Position numbers and translations under genes: made by a program
Shown here: piece by piece, positions 16,864 through 25,586 of the stretch
Layout of the letters: each line of letters opens with the position of its first letter
Numbering within the stretch: the stretch's first letter is position 1
From: Bauldia sp.
Lineage (GTDB): Bacteria; Pseudomonadota; Alphaproteobacteria; Rhizobiales; Kaistiaceae
Assembly (NCBI GenBank): GCA_026126065.1
Contig: JAHCJY010000001.1
Location: 762,001-826,000, forward strand
Direction: 5' to 3'
DNA length: 64,000 nucleotides
Notes under the pieces: model-generated
What the model saw: the letters and a program-made list of their open reading frames with translations, nothing else
What the model was told of the DNA's origin: nothing
Database searches by the model: none

Positions 16864-17754
16864 CTATTCCGCTGCTTCCGCGCGTGGCGCGAGCAGTGTT
16901 CCGGCCGCCCCGATCATCATCCGGGTGAAGACCGTTAGGTTTGCCAGCAGCCTCGGGAAGCCGCCCGTCTTCTCCAGTGTCCGTTCGTTGAGATAGAGCG
17001 CGCGATTGATCTCGATCTGCAGCGCGTGGACGCCGTTCCCCGGCCGTCCGTAGTGCTCGGTGATATAGCCGCCGGCATAGGGGCGGTTGCGCGAAACGTC
17101 GTAGCCAAGCCGCACGAGGATGCCTTCGGCAGCGTCGGAGAGTTCCGGCGAGCAGCTCGTGCTGTGGCGGTCGCCAAGCACGATGTCGGGCCGGCCGCGG
17201 AGGTTGGCCGCGCGGACCGAGGAGGGCATCGAATGGCAGTCGATCAGGAGGGCCGCGCCGAAGGATTCGACCGTCGTGTCGATGAGGCCGCGCAGCGTCC
17301 GATGGTACGGGACGTACACCTCGTCGATCCGCGCCAGGCCGTCCGCGATGGGCAGCGGGCCGGGGTAGATTTCCTCGTTGTCGGCGACCACGCGCGGGAT
17401 CGTCCCGAGGCCGCCGGTCACACGTGTCGAGCGGCTGTTGGCGTAAGGGGGGAGTGTCCCAGCGAACATGCGTGGATCGAGTTCGAACGGCTCGCGGTTG
17501 ACGTCGAGCCAGGCGCGGGGGAAGAGCGCGCGGAGGAGAGGGGCGCCCATCGCCACGGCGGGACGAAACAGTTCGTCCACGAAGCCGTCCTCGGAGCGCC
17601 GTATCGTCGCAGCGTCGAGCCGCGAGGCAGCCAGGAACGAGGCGGGATAGGACCGGCCGCTGTGTGGCGAATTGAGAACGACCGGCACCGTCTGCCGTAC
17701 GGGACGGAGCACCTCGAAGGCCGTCCCGTTCTCGAACTCGCCCGGCACTGTCAT
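16864..17754 (-). CDS. N-formylglutamate amidohydrolase
   Basis: 296 residues from ATG 17754. Family motifs are VVLNSPHSGRSYPASF near the N-terminus, DxNREPFELDPRMF, YHRTLRGLID, LLIDCHSMPS and GGYITEHYGRPGNGVHALQIEINR, including the zinc-binding His/Glu/Asp residues. The enzyme releases formate and glutamate from N-formylglutamate (histidine degradation), though many alphaproteobacterial members are not in hut operons and have unproven substrates. The frame is open 69 codons further upstream, but that extension has no family similarity. The gene is divergent from cpdR, a neighbour pair conserved in Hyphomicrobiales. Confidence 0.87.
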   Translation of the reverse strand: MTVPGEFENGTAFEVLRPVRQTVPVVLNSPHSGRSYPASFLAASRLDAATIRRSEDGFVDELFRPAVAMGAPLLRALFPRAWLDVNREPFELDPRMFAGTLPPYANSRSTRVTGGLGTIPRVVADNEEIYPGPLPIADGLARIDEVYVPYHRTLRGLIDTTVESFGAALLIDCHSMPSSVRAANLRGRPDIVLGDRHSTSCSPELSDAAEGILVRLGYDVSRNRPYAGGYITEHYGRPGNGVHALQIEINRALYLNERTLEKTGGFPRLLANLTVFTRMMIGAAGTLLAPRAEAAE

Positions 17755-18037
17755 GAAGACGCTCTGGTCACTGGGCCCGGCGGAAAAGTGGTCGTTGCGG
17801 GGCGTCGTCCCCGACGACGGGCCCGCGGCAACTTGCCAACATACGCATGGCGAGTCTACTGGCGTTGCCCGTCGCAGCGGCGCCGCGCCACCTGCCTCAC
17901 GGCGGCAGGCGGCTGCGCGACGGCAATCCTCAGGCCCTTCGCAAAGGGCGATCCGCTTCACCCGTTCTTTACGGCCTTGTGACCAAATGCGAGCGGATTT
18001 CTAAACCCCCTGTTTGCCACGACGACCCGGTAGAACG

Positions 18038-18397
18038 ATGTCCCGCATCCTGCTCGCCGAAGACGACAACGACATGCGCCGCTTCCTGGCCAAGGCGCTC
18101 GAAAACGCCGGCTATGACGTGGTGTCGTTCGACAATGGCAGGAGCGCCTATGACAGGCTGCGCGAGGAGCCGTTCACGCTCCTCCTCACCGACATCGTGA
18201 TGCCCGAGATGGACGGGATCGAACTCGCCCGGAAGGCGACCGAACTCGATCCGGATCTCAAGGTGATGTTCATCACCGGTTTCGCGGCCGTGGCGCTCAA
18301 CCCCGATTCGAACGCGCCCAAGGACGCCAAGGTCCTGTCCAAGCCGTTCCACCTCCGCGATCTCGTCAACGAGGTGGAGAAGTTGCTCGCCGCCTGA
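18038..18397 (+). CDS. cpdR: Cell-cycle response regulator CpdR
   Basis: 119 residues, a single receiver domain with no output domain. The acidic pocket is AEDDND near the N-terminus, the phospho-acceptor Asp is in LLLTDIVMPEMDG (~51), and the conserved Thr and Lys are at FITGF and LSKPFH. CpdR, when unphosphorylated, delivers ClpXP to the pole for CtrA degradation, and is controlled through the CckA-ChpT phosphorelay. ATG 18038 gives the usual length. RcdA, the partner adaptor, is encoded at 37834. Confidence 0.93.
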   Translation: MSRILLAEDDNDMRRFLAKALENAGYDVVSFDNGRSAYDRLREEPFTLLLTDIVMPEMDGIELARKATELDPDLKVMFITGFAAVALNPDSNAPKDAKVLSKPFHLRDLVNEVEKLLAA

Positions 18398-18425
18398 CCG
18401 GCCGGATTTGTCCGCGATGGCCCGC

Positions 18426-18454
18426 TTGCTCCGTTTCGGGGCAAGGGCTATATG
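18426..18454 (+). promoter_or_regulatory. Sigma-70-type promoter of tRNA-Val
   Basis: TTGCTC at 18426-18431 and TATATG at 18449-18454 with a 17-base spacer, placing transcription start near 18461, about 28 bp before the tRNA. Confidence 0.65.
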
Positions 18455-18488
18455 GCGGCCTCGCCGGACCGACCCGCCGGCGCGGAAT

Positions 18489-18563
18489 GGGCGCGTAGCT
18501 CAGCGGGAGAGCACCACGTTGACATCGTGGGGGTCACAGGTTCGATCCCTGTCGCGCCCACCA
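18489..18563 (+). tRNA. tRNA-Val (anticodon GAC)
   Basis: Complete cloverleaf. Acceptor arms GGGCGCG / CGCGCCC, D-arm GCTC-AGCGGGA-GAGC, anticodon arm CCACG-TTGACAT-CGTGG with anticodon GAC, five-base variable region, T-arm ACAGG-TTCGATC-CCTGT, discriminator A and genomically encoded CCA at 18561-18563. It reads GUC and GUU valine codons. Confidence 0.97.
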
Positions 18564-18667
18564 TTCCACCAAGGCTGCTGCCGGACCTCCGGCGTTGACT
18601 TGGGTCTCAGCCTTCCTTAGAAACCCGGCCTTCCGATCCTTCGGCCCATTGCCGCGACCGCACGACC

Positions 18668-18793
18668 ATGAAGATCAAGAATTCTCTCAGAACGCTCCGC
18701 CTGCGGCACCGCGACAACCGTCTCGTCCGCCGCAAGGGCCGAGTCTACATCATCAACAAGTCGGCCCCGCGCTACAAGGCGCGTCAGGGCTAG
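18668..18793 (+). CDS. rpmJ: 50S ribosomal protein bL36, zinc-independent type
   Basis: A 41-residue basic protein starting [17 protein letters not shown] and ending YKARQG, closely similar to the E. coli YkgO-type L36. It has no cysteines, so it belongs to the zinc-free form that does not need the CxxC zinc ribbon. It is too short for most gene callers but unambiguous, and it follows tRNA-Val by about 105 bp. Confidence 0.95.
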   Translation: MKIKNSLRTLRLRHRDNRLVRRKGRVYIINKSAPRYKARQG

Positions 18794-18930
18794 GCTTGCT
18801 GGCGGCTCAGGCACGCCTCTCCCCAATTCCGCCGTTCTCCGCCCGTCGCCTCGACGCTGCGCGGGCAGGGCCGCTTTACCGCGGCAGCGCGATGGCGCAT
18901 CTCCTCCCACAGCGGTAGGAGGAATGCCCC

Positions 18931-19563
18931 ATGCGATCAGGCCCGTTGGCCGCGATGCTCGCGGTCGTCGTTCTGGCCGGCTGCCAGACCACGACGGAAC
19001 CCGCGCCGCCGGCCCCATCGGGCAGCGCCGCGCTCGCGCAGCTTCTTGCCGCGAATTCCTGCCGGTCCTGCAATCTCCGCGGCGTTGACCTTCGCGGTGC
19101 GTCGCTCGCCCGCGCCGATCTCCGGCAGGCGGACCTCACGCGAGCGGACCTCGCCTTCGCGGATCTCGGGGGCGCCGATCTCCGGAATGCACGGCTCCGC
19201 GGCGCGGACCTCTTCGGCGCGCGCCTCGACCGCGCGGACCTGTGGAGCGCCGACCTCGACGACGCGCGGCTCGTCGGCGCCAGCCTCCGCGATGCGGACC
19301 TCGTGGCGGCGGATTTCTGGTCGGCGGACCTGTCGATGGCCAACCTGACGGGCGCTGACCTCTTTGGCGCCAGCTTCTTCGATACGAATCTGACGGGCGC
19401 GGTCCTTCGCGATGCGCGTCTCATTGGCGTGCGGTTCACCGGAAGCGACCTCACCCGCGCGGACCTTCTCGGCGCCGACGGGCTCACGCCGATGGCGCTC
19501 AGCAGCGCCCGGCTCTGCCGGACACGCATGCCGGACGGGACGGTCGAGGATCGCGACTGCTAG
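18931..19563 (+). CDS. Pentapeptide-repeat lipoprotein
   Basis: 210 residues. Signal peptide with lipobox LAGC (Cys ~18), then from ~45 to ~190 a run of pentapeptide repeats of the A(D/N)Lxx type (RGVDLRGASLARADLRQAD and onward). These fold as a right-handed quadrilateral beta-helix. An SCRSC pair precedes the repeats. Some pentapeptide proteins mimic DNA (Qnr, MfpA), but this one is predicted to be exported and lipid anchored, so that role is unlikely. The 3' end overlaps the convergent purK by four bases. Confidence 0.88.
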   Translation: MRSGPLAAMLAVVVLAGCQTTTEPAPPAPSGSAALAQLLAANSCRSCNLRGVDLRGASLARADLRQADLTRADLAFADLGGADLRNARLRGADLFGARLDRADLWSADLDDARLVGASLRDADLVAADFWSADLSMANLTGADLFGASFFDTNLTGAVLRDARLIGVRFTGSDLTRADLLGADGLTPMALSSARLCRTRMPDGTVEDRDC

Positions 19564-20643
19564 GCGCGACGCGGGCGGATGCGGTTGACATGGCCCATCT
19601 TGCGGCCGGGGCGGGATTCCGCCTTGCCGTAGAGGTGGAGCCGGGCGTCCGGCTCCGCCGCAAGTGTCGCCCATGCGTCGGCGTCCGCGCCGATGAGGTT
19701 GGTCATCACCACGTCCGAGTGCCGCCGCGGATCGCCGAGCCGCCAGCCGGCGACGGCCCTGATGTGCTGCTCGAACTGCGCGACCAGGCAGGCATCGGTC
19801 GTCCAGTGCCCGGAATTGTGCACGCGCGGCGCAATCTCGTTGAAGAGGAGCGCCGCCCCGTTGCCGTCGCCCACGACGAAGAGTTCGACTGCGAGGAGGC
19901 CGATATGGTCCAGCTCGGCGGCGATCCGTTCGCCGATGGCGACTGCGCGGGCGGCGAGGGCCGGCGGGATCGCGGCGGGGACGGTCGAGGTGTCGAGGAT
20001 GCCGCTGCGATGCCGGTTCTCCGGCACGTCGAAGGCGGCCGTCGCCCCGTCTGCCCCACGGGCCAGCAGGACCGAGACCTCGCGGGTGAACGGGACCATC
20101 GCCTCGAGGATCGCGGGCACACCGCCGACGGTCACCCAGGCGGCATCCGCGTCGGCGAAGGAGCGGATCACGGCCTGGCCCTTGCCGTCATAGCCGAGGC
20201 GTCTGGTCTTGAGGATTGACGGAACCCCCATACGGGCGAGCGCCGCGTCGAGCTCCGTACGCGATGCGACGGCGGCGAATTCCGGAACGGCGATATCGAG
20301 CCGGCGGGCGAGTTCCTTCTCGTTCAGCCGATCCTGGGCCACGGCAAGCGCGCGGACGCCCGGCCGCAATCGCTTCCGGGCGGCGAGGAACTCTGCCGTC
20401 GTGACCGGGATGTTCTCGAACTCGTAGGTGATGACGTCGACGGCGGCGGCAAAGGCCTCGAGCGCCGCGGGGTCGTCCCAGGCCGCGATTGTCGCGGAGC
20501 GGGCGACATCGGTCGCCGGGTTGTCGCCGGGCGGCGCGTAGATATGGACCGCCAGGCCCATCTCGGCCGCGGCCATCGCGAGCATCCGGCCGAGCTGGCC
20601 GCCACCGAGGATGCCGATCACGCTGCCGGGGGGCAGCGGCGCG

Positions 20644-20654
<11 letters not shown>
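19560..20654 (-). CDS. purK: 5-(carboxyamino)imidazole ribonucleotide synthase
   Basis: 364 residues of the ATP-grasp family. The N-terminal pre-ATP-grasp Rossmann segment reads [23 protein letters not shown]-grasp segments are [16 protein letters not shown] and the metal-binding [15 protein letters not shown]. It carboxylates AIR using ATP and bicarbonate to give N5-CAIR in purine synthesis. Its start overlaps purE by 11 bp, so the two are translated as a coupled pair, with purE first. Confidence 0.96.
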
Positions 20655-21144
<490 letters not shown>

Positions 21145-21322
21145 TGATGAGGCCCTCAGCCGCGGAAACGCGCGGATTATAGCAGGTGTGCGGCAAGGGC
21201 AAGCGCGGGTGGCGACACAAGTCGCTCGGCCGCCGACGGCCGCGAGGCAGGCAACCGGCGCGGACGAGCGCCATACCGCAAATCAGCAGGACGATCTCGC
21301 AAATCTCCGAAACTCGCGGACG

Positions 21323-21544
21323 TCACGCGATAATGTCCGGGGTCAGCCGGTCCTCGAGCGTGACGATCCGGTCCTTCAGCAGAAGCTTCCGCTTCTTGAG
21401 GCGCTGCTTGCGAAGGGGGTCGCCCTTGCCGGTCTCGTCCATGGCGGCAATCGCGTCGTCGAGGTCGCGGTGCTCCTGGCGCAGGCGCTCGAGTTCCGCC
21501 CTGAGCGCGTTGTCGTTGTCCCCGGTGATTGACTTGTCGGACAG
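21323..21544 (-). CDS. YdcH-family (DUF465) small coiled-coil protein, apparent CTG start
   Basis: 73 residues ending RLKKRKLLLKDRIVTLED...PDIIA, the DUF465/YdcH signature. The preceding helix is NALRAELERLRQEHRDLDD. No ATG, GTG or TTG exists between this domain and several dozen unrelated upstream codons. CTG at 21542-21544 lies six bases after a perfect GGGAGG (21551-21556) and gives the usual beginning of the family (M-S-D). I therefore propose a CTG start. A second, divergent DUF465 gene lies 178 bp away. Function of the family is unknown; it is cytosolic and probably dimeric. Confidence 0.72.
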   Translation of the reverse strand: MSDKSITGDNDNALRAELERLRQEHRDLDDAIAAMDETGKGDPLRKQRLKKRKLLLKDRIVTLEDRLTPDIIA

Positions 21545-21721
21545 CGTCGGCCTCCCGCTTTCGTGCGTGACCTCATAGCACGGCCGATGCCATCCGGGTC
21601 CTGCCCGGAAGGCGCAGATTGTGACGCTCCAATGGGCACACCCGTCCGATCGGGACCGTTGCCGACGGCGCTGTTGGGTGTCACACTCCTGTCGTTGAAG
21701 ACCAACATGGAGGTTTTCCTG

Positions 21722-21898
21722 ATGTCGATGGAATCGCATCTTGCGCAGCTTGAGCGCCGCCATGCGGACCTCGAGAAGAAGATCGACGAGGCCATAAAGC
21801 ACCCGAGCACCGATACCCTCGCGGTCGCCGACCTCAAGCGTCGCAAGTTGCTGCTCAAGGACGAGATCACCCGTCTCAAGGGCGTAACCGTCCACTAG
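21722..21898 (+). CDS. YdcH-family (DUF465) small coiled-coil protein
   Basis: 58 residues: MSMESHLAQLERRHADLEKK, a central loop and DLKRRKLLLKDEITRLKG. This is a second DUF465 copy, divergent from the one at 21323-21544. GGAGG at 21709-21713 with eight-base spacing supports ATG 21722. A strong terminator follows at 21923. Confidence 0.88.
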   Translation: MSMESHLAQLERRHADLEKKIDEAIKHPSTDTLAVADLKRRKLLLKDEITRLKGVTVH

Positions 21899-21922
21899 AT
21901 CGAGCGTCAGTCGTGTTGGGAA

Positions 21923-21954
21923 CGCCGCGGCACTGGTCCGCGGCGTTTTCGTTT
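21923..21954 (+). terminator. Rho-independent terminator
   Basis: CGCCGCGG-CACTGGT-CCGCGGCG followed by TTTTCGTTT, 25 bp after the DUF465 stop. Confidence 0.85.
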
Positions 21955-22076
21955 CCGGGGCCTCGCCAAAAAAAAAGATTCGAGCGCTGAAACCTTCCTG
22001 AGAAAGGGGCCGTTCCTGTCCCCGTCCCAAGAGCGGACGAACGAATTCAAGAACCCCCCAGGAAGGGAAAAACCCG

Positions 22077-22643
22077 ATGATCAACAAGACTTTCCGTGCC
22101 GTCGCCCTTGGCGCCGCGCTCGCCGGTACTGCCTTCTCCGTCGTCGCGATCGCCCAGGAGAACCCGATGGTGGGCGGCGCCGCGATGTTCGCCGACCGCA
22201 ACATCATCGAGAATGCCGTCAACTCGGCCGACCACACCACGCTCGTCGCCGCGGTCCAGGCCGCCGGCCTCGTCGAGACGCTCTCCGGCCCTGGCCCGTT
22301 CACCGTGTTCGCGCCCACCAATGAAGCCTTTGCGGCGCTGCCGGAAGGCACGGTCGAGACGCTCCTCCTGCCGGAGAACCTCGCCACGCTGACGAAGATC
22401 CTAACCTGCCACGTCGTTGCGGCTGACGTGATGTCGGAAGCGCTGGTCGGCATGATCACGGCTGACGGCGGCACGCACGCCATCGAGACCGTCGGCGGCT
22501 GCATCATCAACGCTTCGGTCGTTGACGGGATGGTCGTGCTCACCGACGAAGCCGGCGGCACGGCAACCGTCACGATCGCCGATGTCGTCCAGTCGAACGG
22601 CGTCATCCACGTCATCGACGCGGTTCTTCTCCCGGCGATGTAG
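22077..22643 (+). CDS. Secreted fasciclin (FAS1) domain protein
   Basis: 188 residues. Signal peptide ~1-26 (cleavage near AIA-QEN), then one FAS1 domain: IIENAVNSADHTTLVAAVQ, the H1 motif GPFTVFAPTNEAFAAL and the C-terminal H2-like NGVIHVIDAVLLP. FAS1 proteins mediate adhesion or bind small polymers outside the cell. It has a long 5' spacer with an A-rich tract (21969-21977) and its own terminator downstream, so it is monocistronic. Confidence 0.93.
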   Translation: MINKTFRAVALGAALAGTAFSVVAIAQENPMVGGAAMFADRNIIENAVNSADHTTLVAAVQAAGLVETLSGPGPFTVFAPTNEAFAALPEGTVETLLLPENLATLTKILTCHVVAADVMSEALVGMITADGGTHAIETVGGCIINASVVDGMVVLTDEAGGTATVTIADVVQSNGVIHVIDAVLLPAM

Positions 22644-22745
22644 CCAACGGCCCAGGACCGCGGAGTCTCCTCCTCTGGCCGCGGTCCGGCCGTGACCCCC
22701 GCCCCGTCCTGTCCCTCCCCGGGAGGCCGGCGCGGGCAGACTGAA

Positions 22746-22776
22746 GGGCGCTGCGACCGCAAACGCAGCGCCCTTT
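22746..22776 (+). terminator. Rho-independent terminator of the fasciclin gene
   Basis: GGGCGCTGCG-accgcaaa-CGCAGCGCCC then TTTGCGTC. Another hairpin, GGACCGCGG / CCGCGGTCC, precedes it near 22654-22686. Confidence 0.75.
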
Positions 22777-22905
22777 GCGTCTTGCAGCCGGTGAATGCAA
22801 TGTGAACTGGCGGATCAGTGGCGGTTCAGCCGCCTTGTCCGATGTTGCCATCGTCGTCTTCACCGCCGTCTGAAAAAGAACGGCAGCAACATCGAGGCAA
22901 TGACC

Positions 22906-23484
22906 ATGATCCGCACCATCATCCGAAATGCAAATCTGCTGAAGCGTCGTGCCGTTGCTTCAGCTCTTGCCGTCGCAGTCGTTTCCACCGCAGCGCTCGC
23001 CGGAGCGAGCGCTGCCAGCGCCCAGAACTTCCAGGTTCTGAACCCGAACCTCCTGAACGGCCCGGTCCTCATGCAGGCCGAGCAGGGCACCGTCCGGGAG
23101 ATTCAGGGCGGCGGGCTCCTCTTCCTCGACGCCCACGAGATATCGGACCGCGACTTCAACGTCGTCATCCGGCAGTACCAGAACAACACCACGCAGCGCT
23201 GGCTGGTGACGCCGGCGGGCAGCGGCCTTTACACGATCCAGCAGGTGTCGAGCGGCCGCTTCCTCGATGCCCACCAGATCCCGGAGCTCGACTTCCGGGT
23301 CGTCACCCGCCCGGCCCAGACCGACGGGACGCAGCTCTGGCGCGTAACCGAGTATGGCGGCGGCTTCGTCACCATCCAGCACGTGGCTTCCGGGCTCTTC
23401 CTCCAGCCCTATATCGATCAGGCGCACGACTTCCAGGTCGTGCTCCGCCCAGCCGGCAACGACCTGCAGACCTGGCGCTGGTAG
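22906..23484 (+). CDS. Secreted ricin-B-like beta-trefoil protein
   Basis: About 192 residues. A signal peptide ends around ASA-QNFQ. The mature part has three related units, each a D/P-x-x-x-I-x-x-x-DF-x-VV-x-R run ending in Q-x-W or QTW (around ISDRDFNVV, IPELDFRVV and IDQAHDFQVV), which gives the three-fold pattern of a beta-trefoil. Ricin-type trefoils usually bind carbohydrates. ATG 22906 sits eight bases after GAGG; ATG 22900 is the alternative. The gene lies between two terminators, hence its own transcript. Confidence 0.83.
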   Translation: MIRTIIRNANLLKRRAVASALAVAVVSTAALAGASAASAQNFQVLNPNLLNGPVLMQAEQGTVREIQGGGLLFLDAHEISDRDFNVVIRQYQNNTTQRWLVTPAGSGLYTIQQVSSGRFLDAHQIPELDFRVVTRPAQTDGTQLWRVTEYGGGFVTIQHVASGLFLQPYIDQAHDFQVVLRPAGNDLQTWRW

Positions 23485-23503
23485 GCTGTTCCTTCGCTCC
23501 CCC

Positions 23504-23540
23504 GGGCCCTGCCGCTGCCGCGGCGGGGCCCTTCGCGTTT
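23504..23540 (+). terminator. Rho-independent terminator of the trefoil gene
   Basis: GGGCCCTGCCGC-TGCC-GCGGCGGGGCCC hairpin (one mismatch) followed by TTCGCGTTT, 20 bp after the stop. Confidence 0.75.
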
Positions 23541-23601
23541 CCGACGCCCTCGACGGTCGCGCCGGCCGGCGGGTACAACAGTCGGGGCACGGGAGGACCA
23601 G

Positions 23602-24261
23602 ATGAGAATCTTCGGGACGGCAGCGATCACGGCGGCACTGACCGCCATCACGGTGACGGGAGCATCCGCGCAGCCGGCCGAATGCCTTGGAGAGGCCTAC
23701 GCGGAACCGGTCGTCATCCAGGCGCGGGCACCGGAACCCGGTGGCATCGTCGGTGGCGAGGTGGCGGCGCGCGATGCGGCGCTTGCCCTCGCCTGCTCGG
23801 AAGCGGGTGTCGCCGCGGCCCAGTGGAACCTCGGCCGGATGTTGATCAACGGCTGGGGCGTCGGGCTCGACCTTGCGGCGGCGGAGACCTGGTACCGCCG
23901 CGCCGCCGAGCAGGGATACGCCTACGCCGAAGTTTCGCTGGGCGTGCTGCTGACCCAGAACGCGCCGACCGAAGCGGCGCTCGCGGAGGCGCTGATGTGG
24001 TTCGAGCGGGGCGCCTACCAGGGAATCTCCTACGCCATGATGCGCGTGGCGGAAGCCTACGCGACCGGACTGGGGACGCCGGTCGACCTGACCACGGCCG
24101 CGATGTGGTACAAGGTAGCCACCGGCTTCAACGAGGACGCGGCCATCGGTCCGCTCACCCAGCTTCAGAGGACGATGCCGCGAGGCGCCTTTGCCGAGGC
24201 GGAGCAGCGTGCTGCTGCGTGGGCCGACGCGTGGAATGGCGGCCTCCCGATGGGTCCCTGA
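23602..24261 (+). CDS. Secreted Sel1-repeat protein
   Basis: 219 residues with a signal peptide (~1-23, cleavage near ASA-QPA). Three to four Sel1-like helical repeats occupy ~65-180: AAAQWNLGRMLINGWGVGLD, YAEVSLGVLLTQ and YAMMRVAEAYATGLGTPVD, each followed by the W-Y/W-F helix. Sel1 proteins act as binding scaffolds in the envelope. It is the third secreted protein in a row here, but separate terminators argue against an operon. Confidence 0.85.
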   Translation: MRIFGTAAITAALTAITVTGASAQPAECLGEAYAEPVVIQARAPEPGGIVGGEVAARDAALALACSEAGVAAAQWNLGRMLINGWGVGLDLAAAETWYRRAAEQGYAYAEVSLGVLLTQNAPTEAALAEALMWFERGAYQGISYAMMRVAEAYATGLGTPVDLTTAAMWYKVATGFNEDAAIGPLTQLQRTMPRGAFAEAEQRAAAWADAWNGGLPMGP

Positions 24262-24289
24262 CGCGTCGCGGAGGAAGACGTCGAAGCCT

Positions 24290-24317
24290 CTTGAAAACCC
24301 CGCCGGATGCCCCAAAT
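24290..24317 (+). promoter_or_regulatory. RpoH (sigma-32) heat-shock promoter of hsp20
   Basis: CTTGAAA at 24290-24296 and CCCCAAAT at 24310-24317 separated by 13 bases, very close to the sigma-32 consensus. It lies ~100 bp upstream of the hsp20 start. Confidence 0.75.
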
Positions 24318-24419
24318 ATTGGTACGTGGACGCCAGCACGGGTCCACTGAGACTGCCCCGCCCGCCTGATGGGGGCCTCGCCGTCTCAATCATCATCGTC
24401 GCTCGAAGGAGGACACCAG

Positions 24420-24893
24420 ATGGCTACTTTTGATCTCAGCCCGTTCTATCGCACGACCGTCGGTTTCGACCGCGTCTTCTCCCTGCTTGACCAGCTTGCG
24501 GGGACCGAGAATGGCAATGCCTATCCGCCGTACAACATCGAGCGGACCGGCGAAAATGCCTATCGGATCACCCTTGCCGTCGCCGGCTTCGCCGACAAGG
24601 ACCTTTCGATCGAGGCCAAGGAAGGCGTCCTTCACGTGAAGGGTGACCGCACCGAGGAGACCAAGGACCGCGAAGTTCTCTACCGCGGCATTGCCGGGCG
24701 CGCCTTCGAGCGCCGCTTCCAGCTTGCCGACCACGTAGAGGTCCGCGGTGCGACGCTCGAGAATGGCCTTCTCCACATCGACCTCGTCCGCGAGGTTCCG
24801 GAGGCCCTCAAGCCCCGGAAGATCGCGATCGGCACCGGCGGCGCCGGCACCGAGAAGGCGAAGGTCCGCCAGATCGACGCCGCGGCCGCCTAA
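24420..24893 (+). CDS. Small heat-shock protein Hsp20 (IbpA/HspA-like)
   Basis: 157 residues with an alpha-crystallin domain (~35-125): YPPYNIERTGENAYRITLAV, GVLHVKGDR, RAFERRFQLADHVEV and the GLLHIDLVRE beta-strand. The N-terminal SPFYRTTVGFDRVFSLLD is the IbpA/B-type beginning. ATP-independent holdase that keeps aggregating proteins refoldable. GAAGGAGG seven bases before ATG 24420 gives a very strong ribosome-binding site. A sigma-32 promoter lies upstream and a perfect terminator downstream, so it forms a monocistronic heat-shock unit. Confidence 0.95.
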   Translation: MATFDLSPFYRTTVGFDRVFSLLDQLAGTENGNAYPPYNIERTGENAYRITLAVAGFADKDLSIEAKEGVLHVKGDRTEETKDREVLYRGIAGRAFERRFQLADHVEVRGATLENGLLHIDLVREVPEALKPRKIAIGTGGAGTEKAKVRQIDAAAA

Positions 24894-24916
24894 GGCGCCC
24901 GGCGATCGAGTGAGAC

Positions 24917-24941
24917 GGGGGCGCCTTCGGGCGCCCCTTTT
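24917..24941 (+). terminator. Rho-independent terminator of hsp20
   Basis: GGGGCGCC-TTCG-GGCGCCCC with a UUCG tetraloop and four T's. Confidence 0.9.
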
Positions 24942-25013
24942 CGTCGCGGCCCGGAACAAACACCGGCGGCTACCATTCACCCTACATGGCTGGTGCTTTC
25001 GAGCGCCGGCCAG

Positions 25014-25140
25014 GGGCGGGGGGTCGAGCGCTCACGCGTTCCCTCTCGCCCCGACGACCGGTTGCACCAAAGCCAAGCCGGCTGCCTCAGGCGCCGGCTT
25101 CGGGTGAGGGGTCGAGCGTTCACGGCGCTCCCCCTCACCC
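25014..25140. repeat. Two related intergenic palindromes
   Basis: Two copies share the core GGGGTCGAGCG-(C/T)-TCACG. The first (from ~25014 to ~25062) pairs GGGGCGG... with ...TCTCGCCCC. The second pairs GGGTGAGGGG (25102-25111) with CCCCTCACCC (25131-25140). They fill the spacer between hsp20 and the convergent DoxX gene and end just before the DoxX stop. They may be dispersed repeats or termination/processing hairpins. Confidence 0.6.
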
Positions 25141-25148
25141 ACTTCTTC

Positions 25149-25511
25149 CTAGAACAGCTCGAACCGTCCGATCGCCACGAACAGCGAGAGCGCCAGCAGA
25201 ACGAGGTTGAACGGCAGGACGCTCCGTTCGCCGCGCCGGAGGTGAAGCGCGATCGCCAGCACCTGGATGATCACGAAGCCGATCGCAGCGAGCGGCGTCA
25301 GCCAGGGCAGGATGTTCAGCGCGATCGGGAGGATCATCCCAACCGCGCCGACGATTTCCGCCCAGGCGATGAAGCGCGTGAGTGCCGGCATCTCGCCTGG
25401 CCAGCCCATCTGGGTGGCCAGCTTCGAAATCGGCTGGAACGCCTTCATGAAGCCGGCAACGCCGAACAGGAACGCCAGGGCGGCCTGTGCGATCCAGAGT
25501 GCGGTATTCAC
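25149..25511 (-). CDS. DoxX-family membrane protein
   Basis: 120 residues with four transmembrane helices (~5-25, 45-65, 70-88, 100-118) and the DoxX-like start ALWIAQAALAFLFGVAGFMKAF. DoxX-like proteins are associated with redox and quinone-linked membrane functions, but most are uncharacterised. The adjacent gene encodes a flavin reductase-like protein on the same strand, 75 bp upstream. Confidence 0.85.
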   Translation of the reverse strand: MNTALWIAQAALAFLFGVAGFMKAFQPISKLATQMGWPGEMPALTRFIAWAEIVGAVGMILPIALNILPWLTPLAAIGFVIIQVLAIALHLRRGERSVLPFNLVLLALSLFVAIGRFELF

Positions 25512-25586
25512 GCAACCTCTCCAAAGCCTTGAAGCGCTTTGAAGTACATAGCACTATGGAAACCGTTGTGCCACCGGCGGGGTGCG

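Noticed and set aside
25014..25140. CRISPR-like direct repeat
   Set aside because: Only two copies, each a palindrome of different length, no spacers or cas genes.
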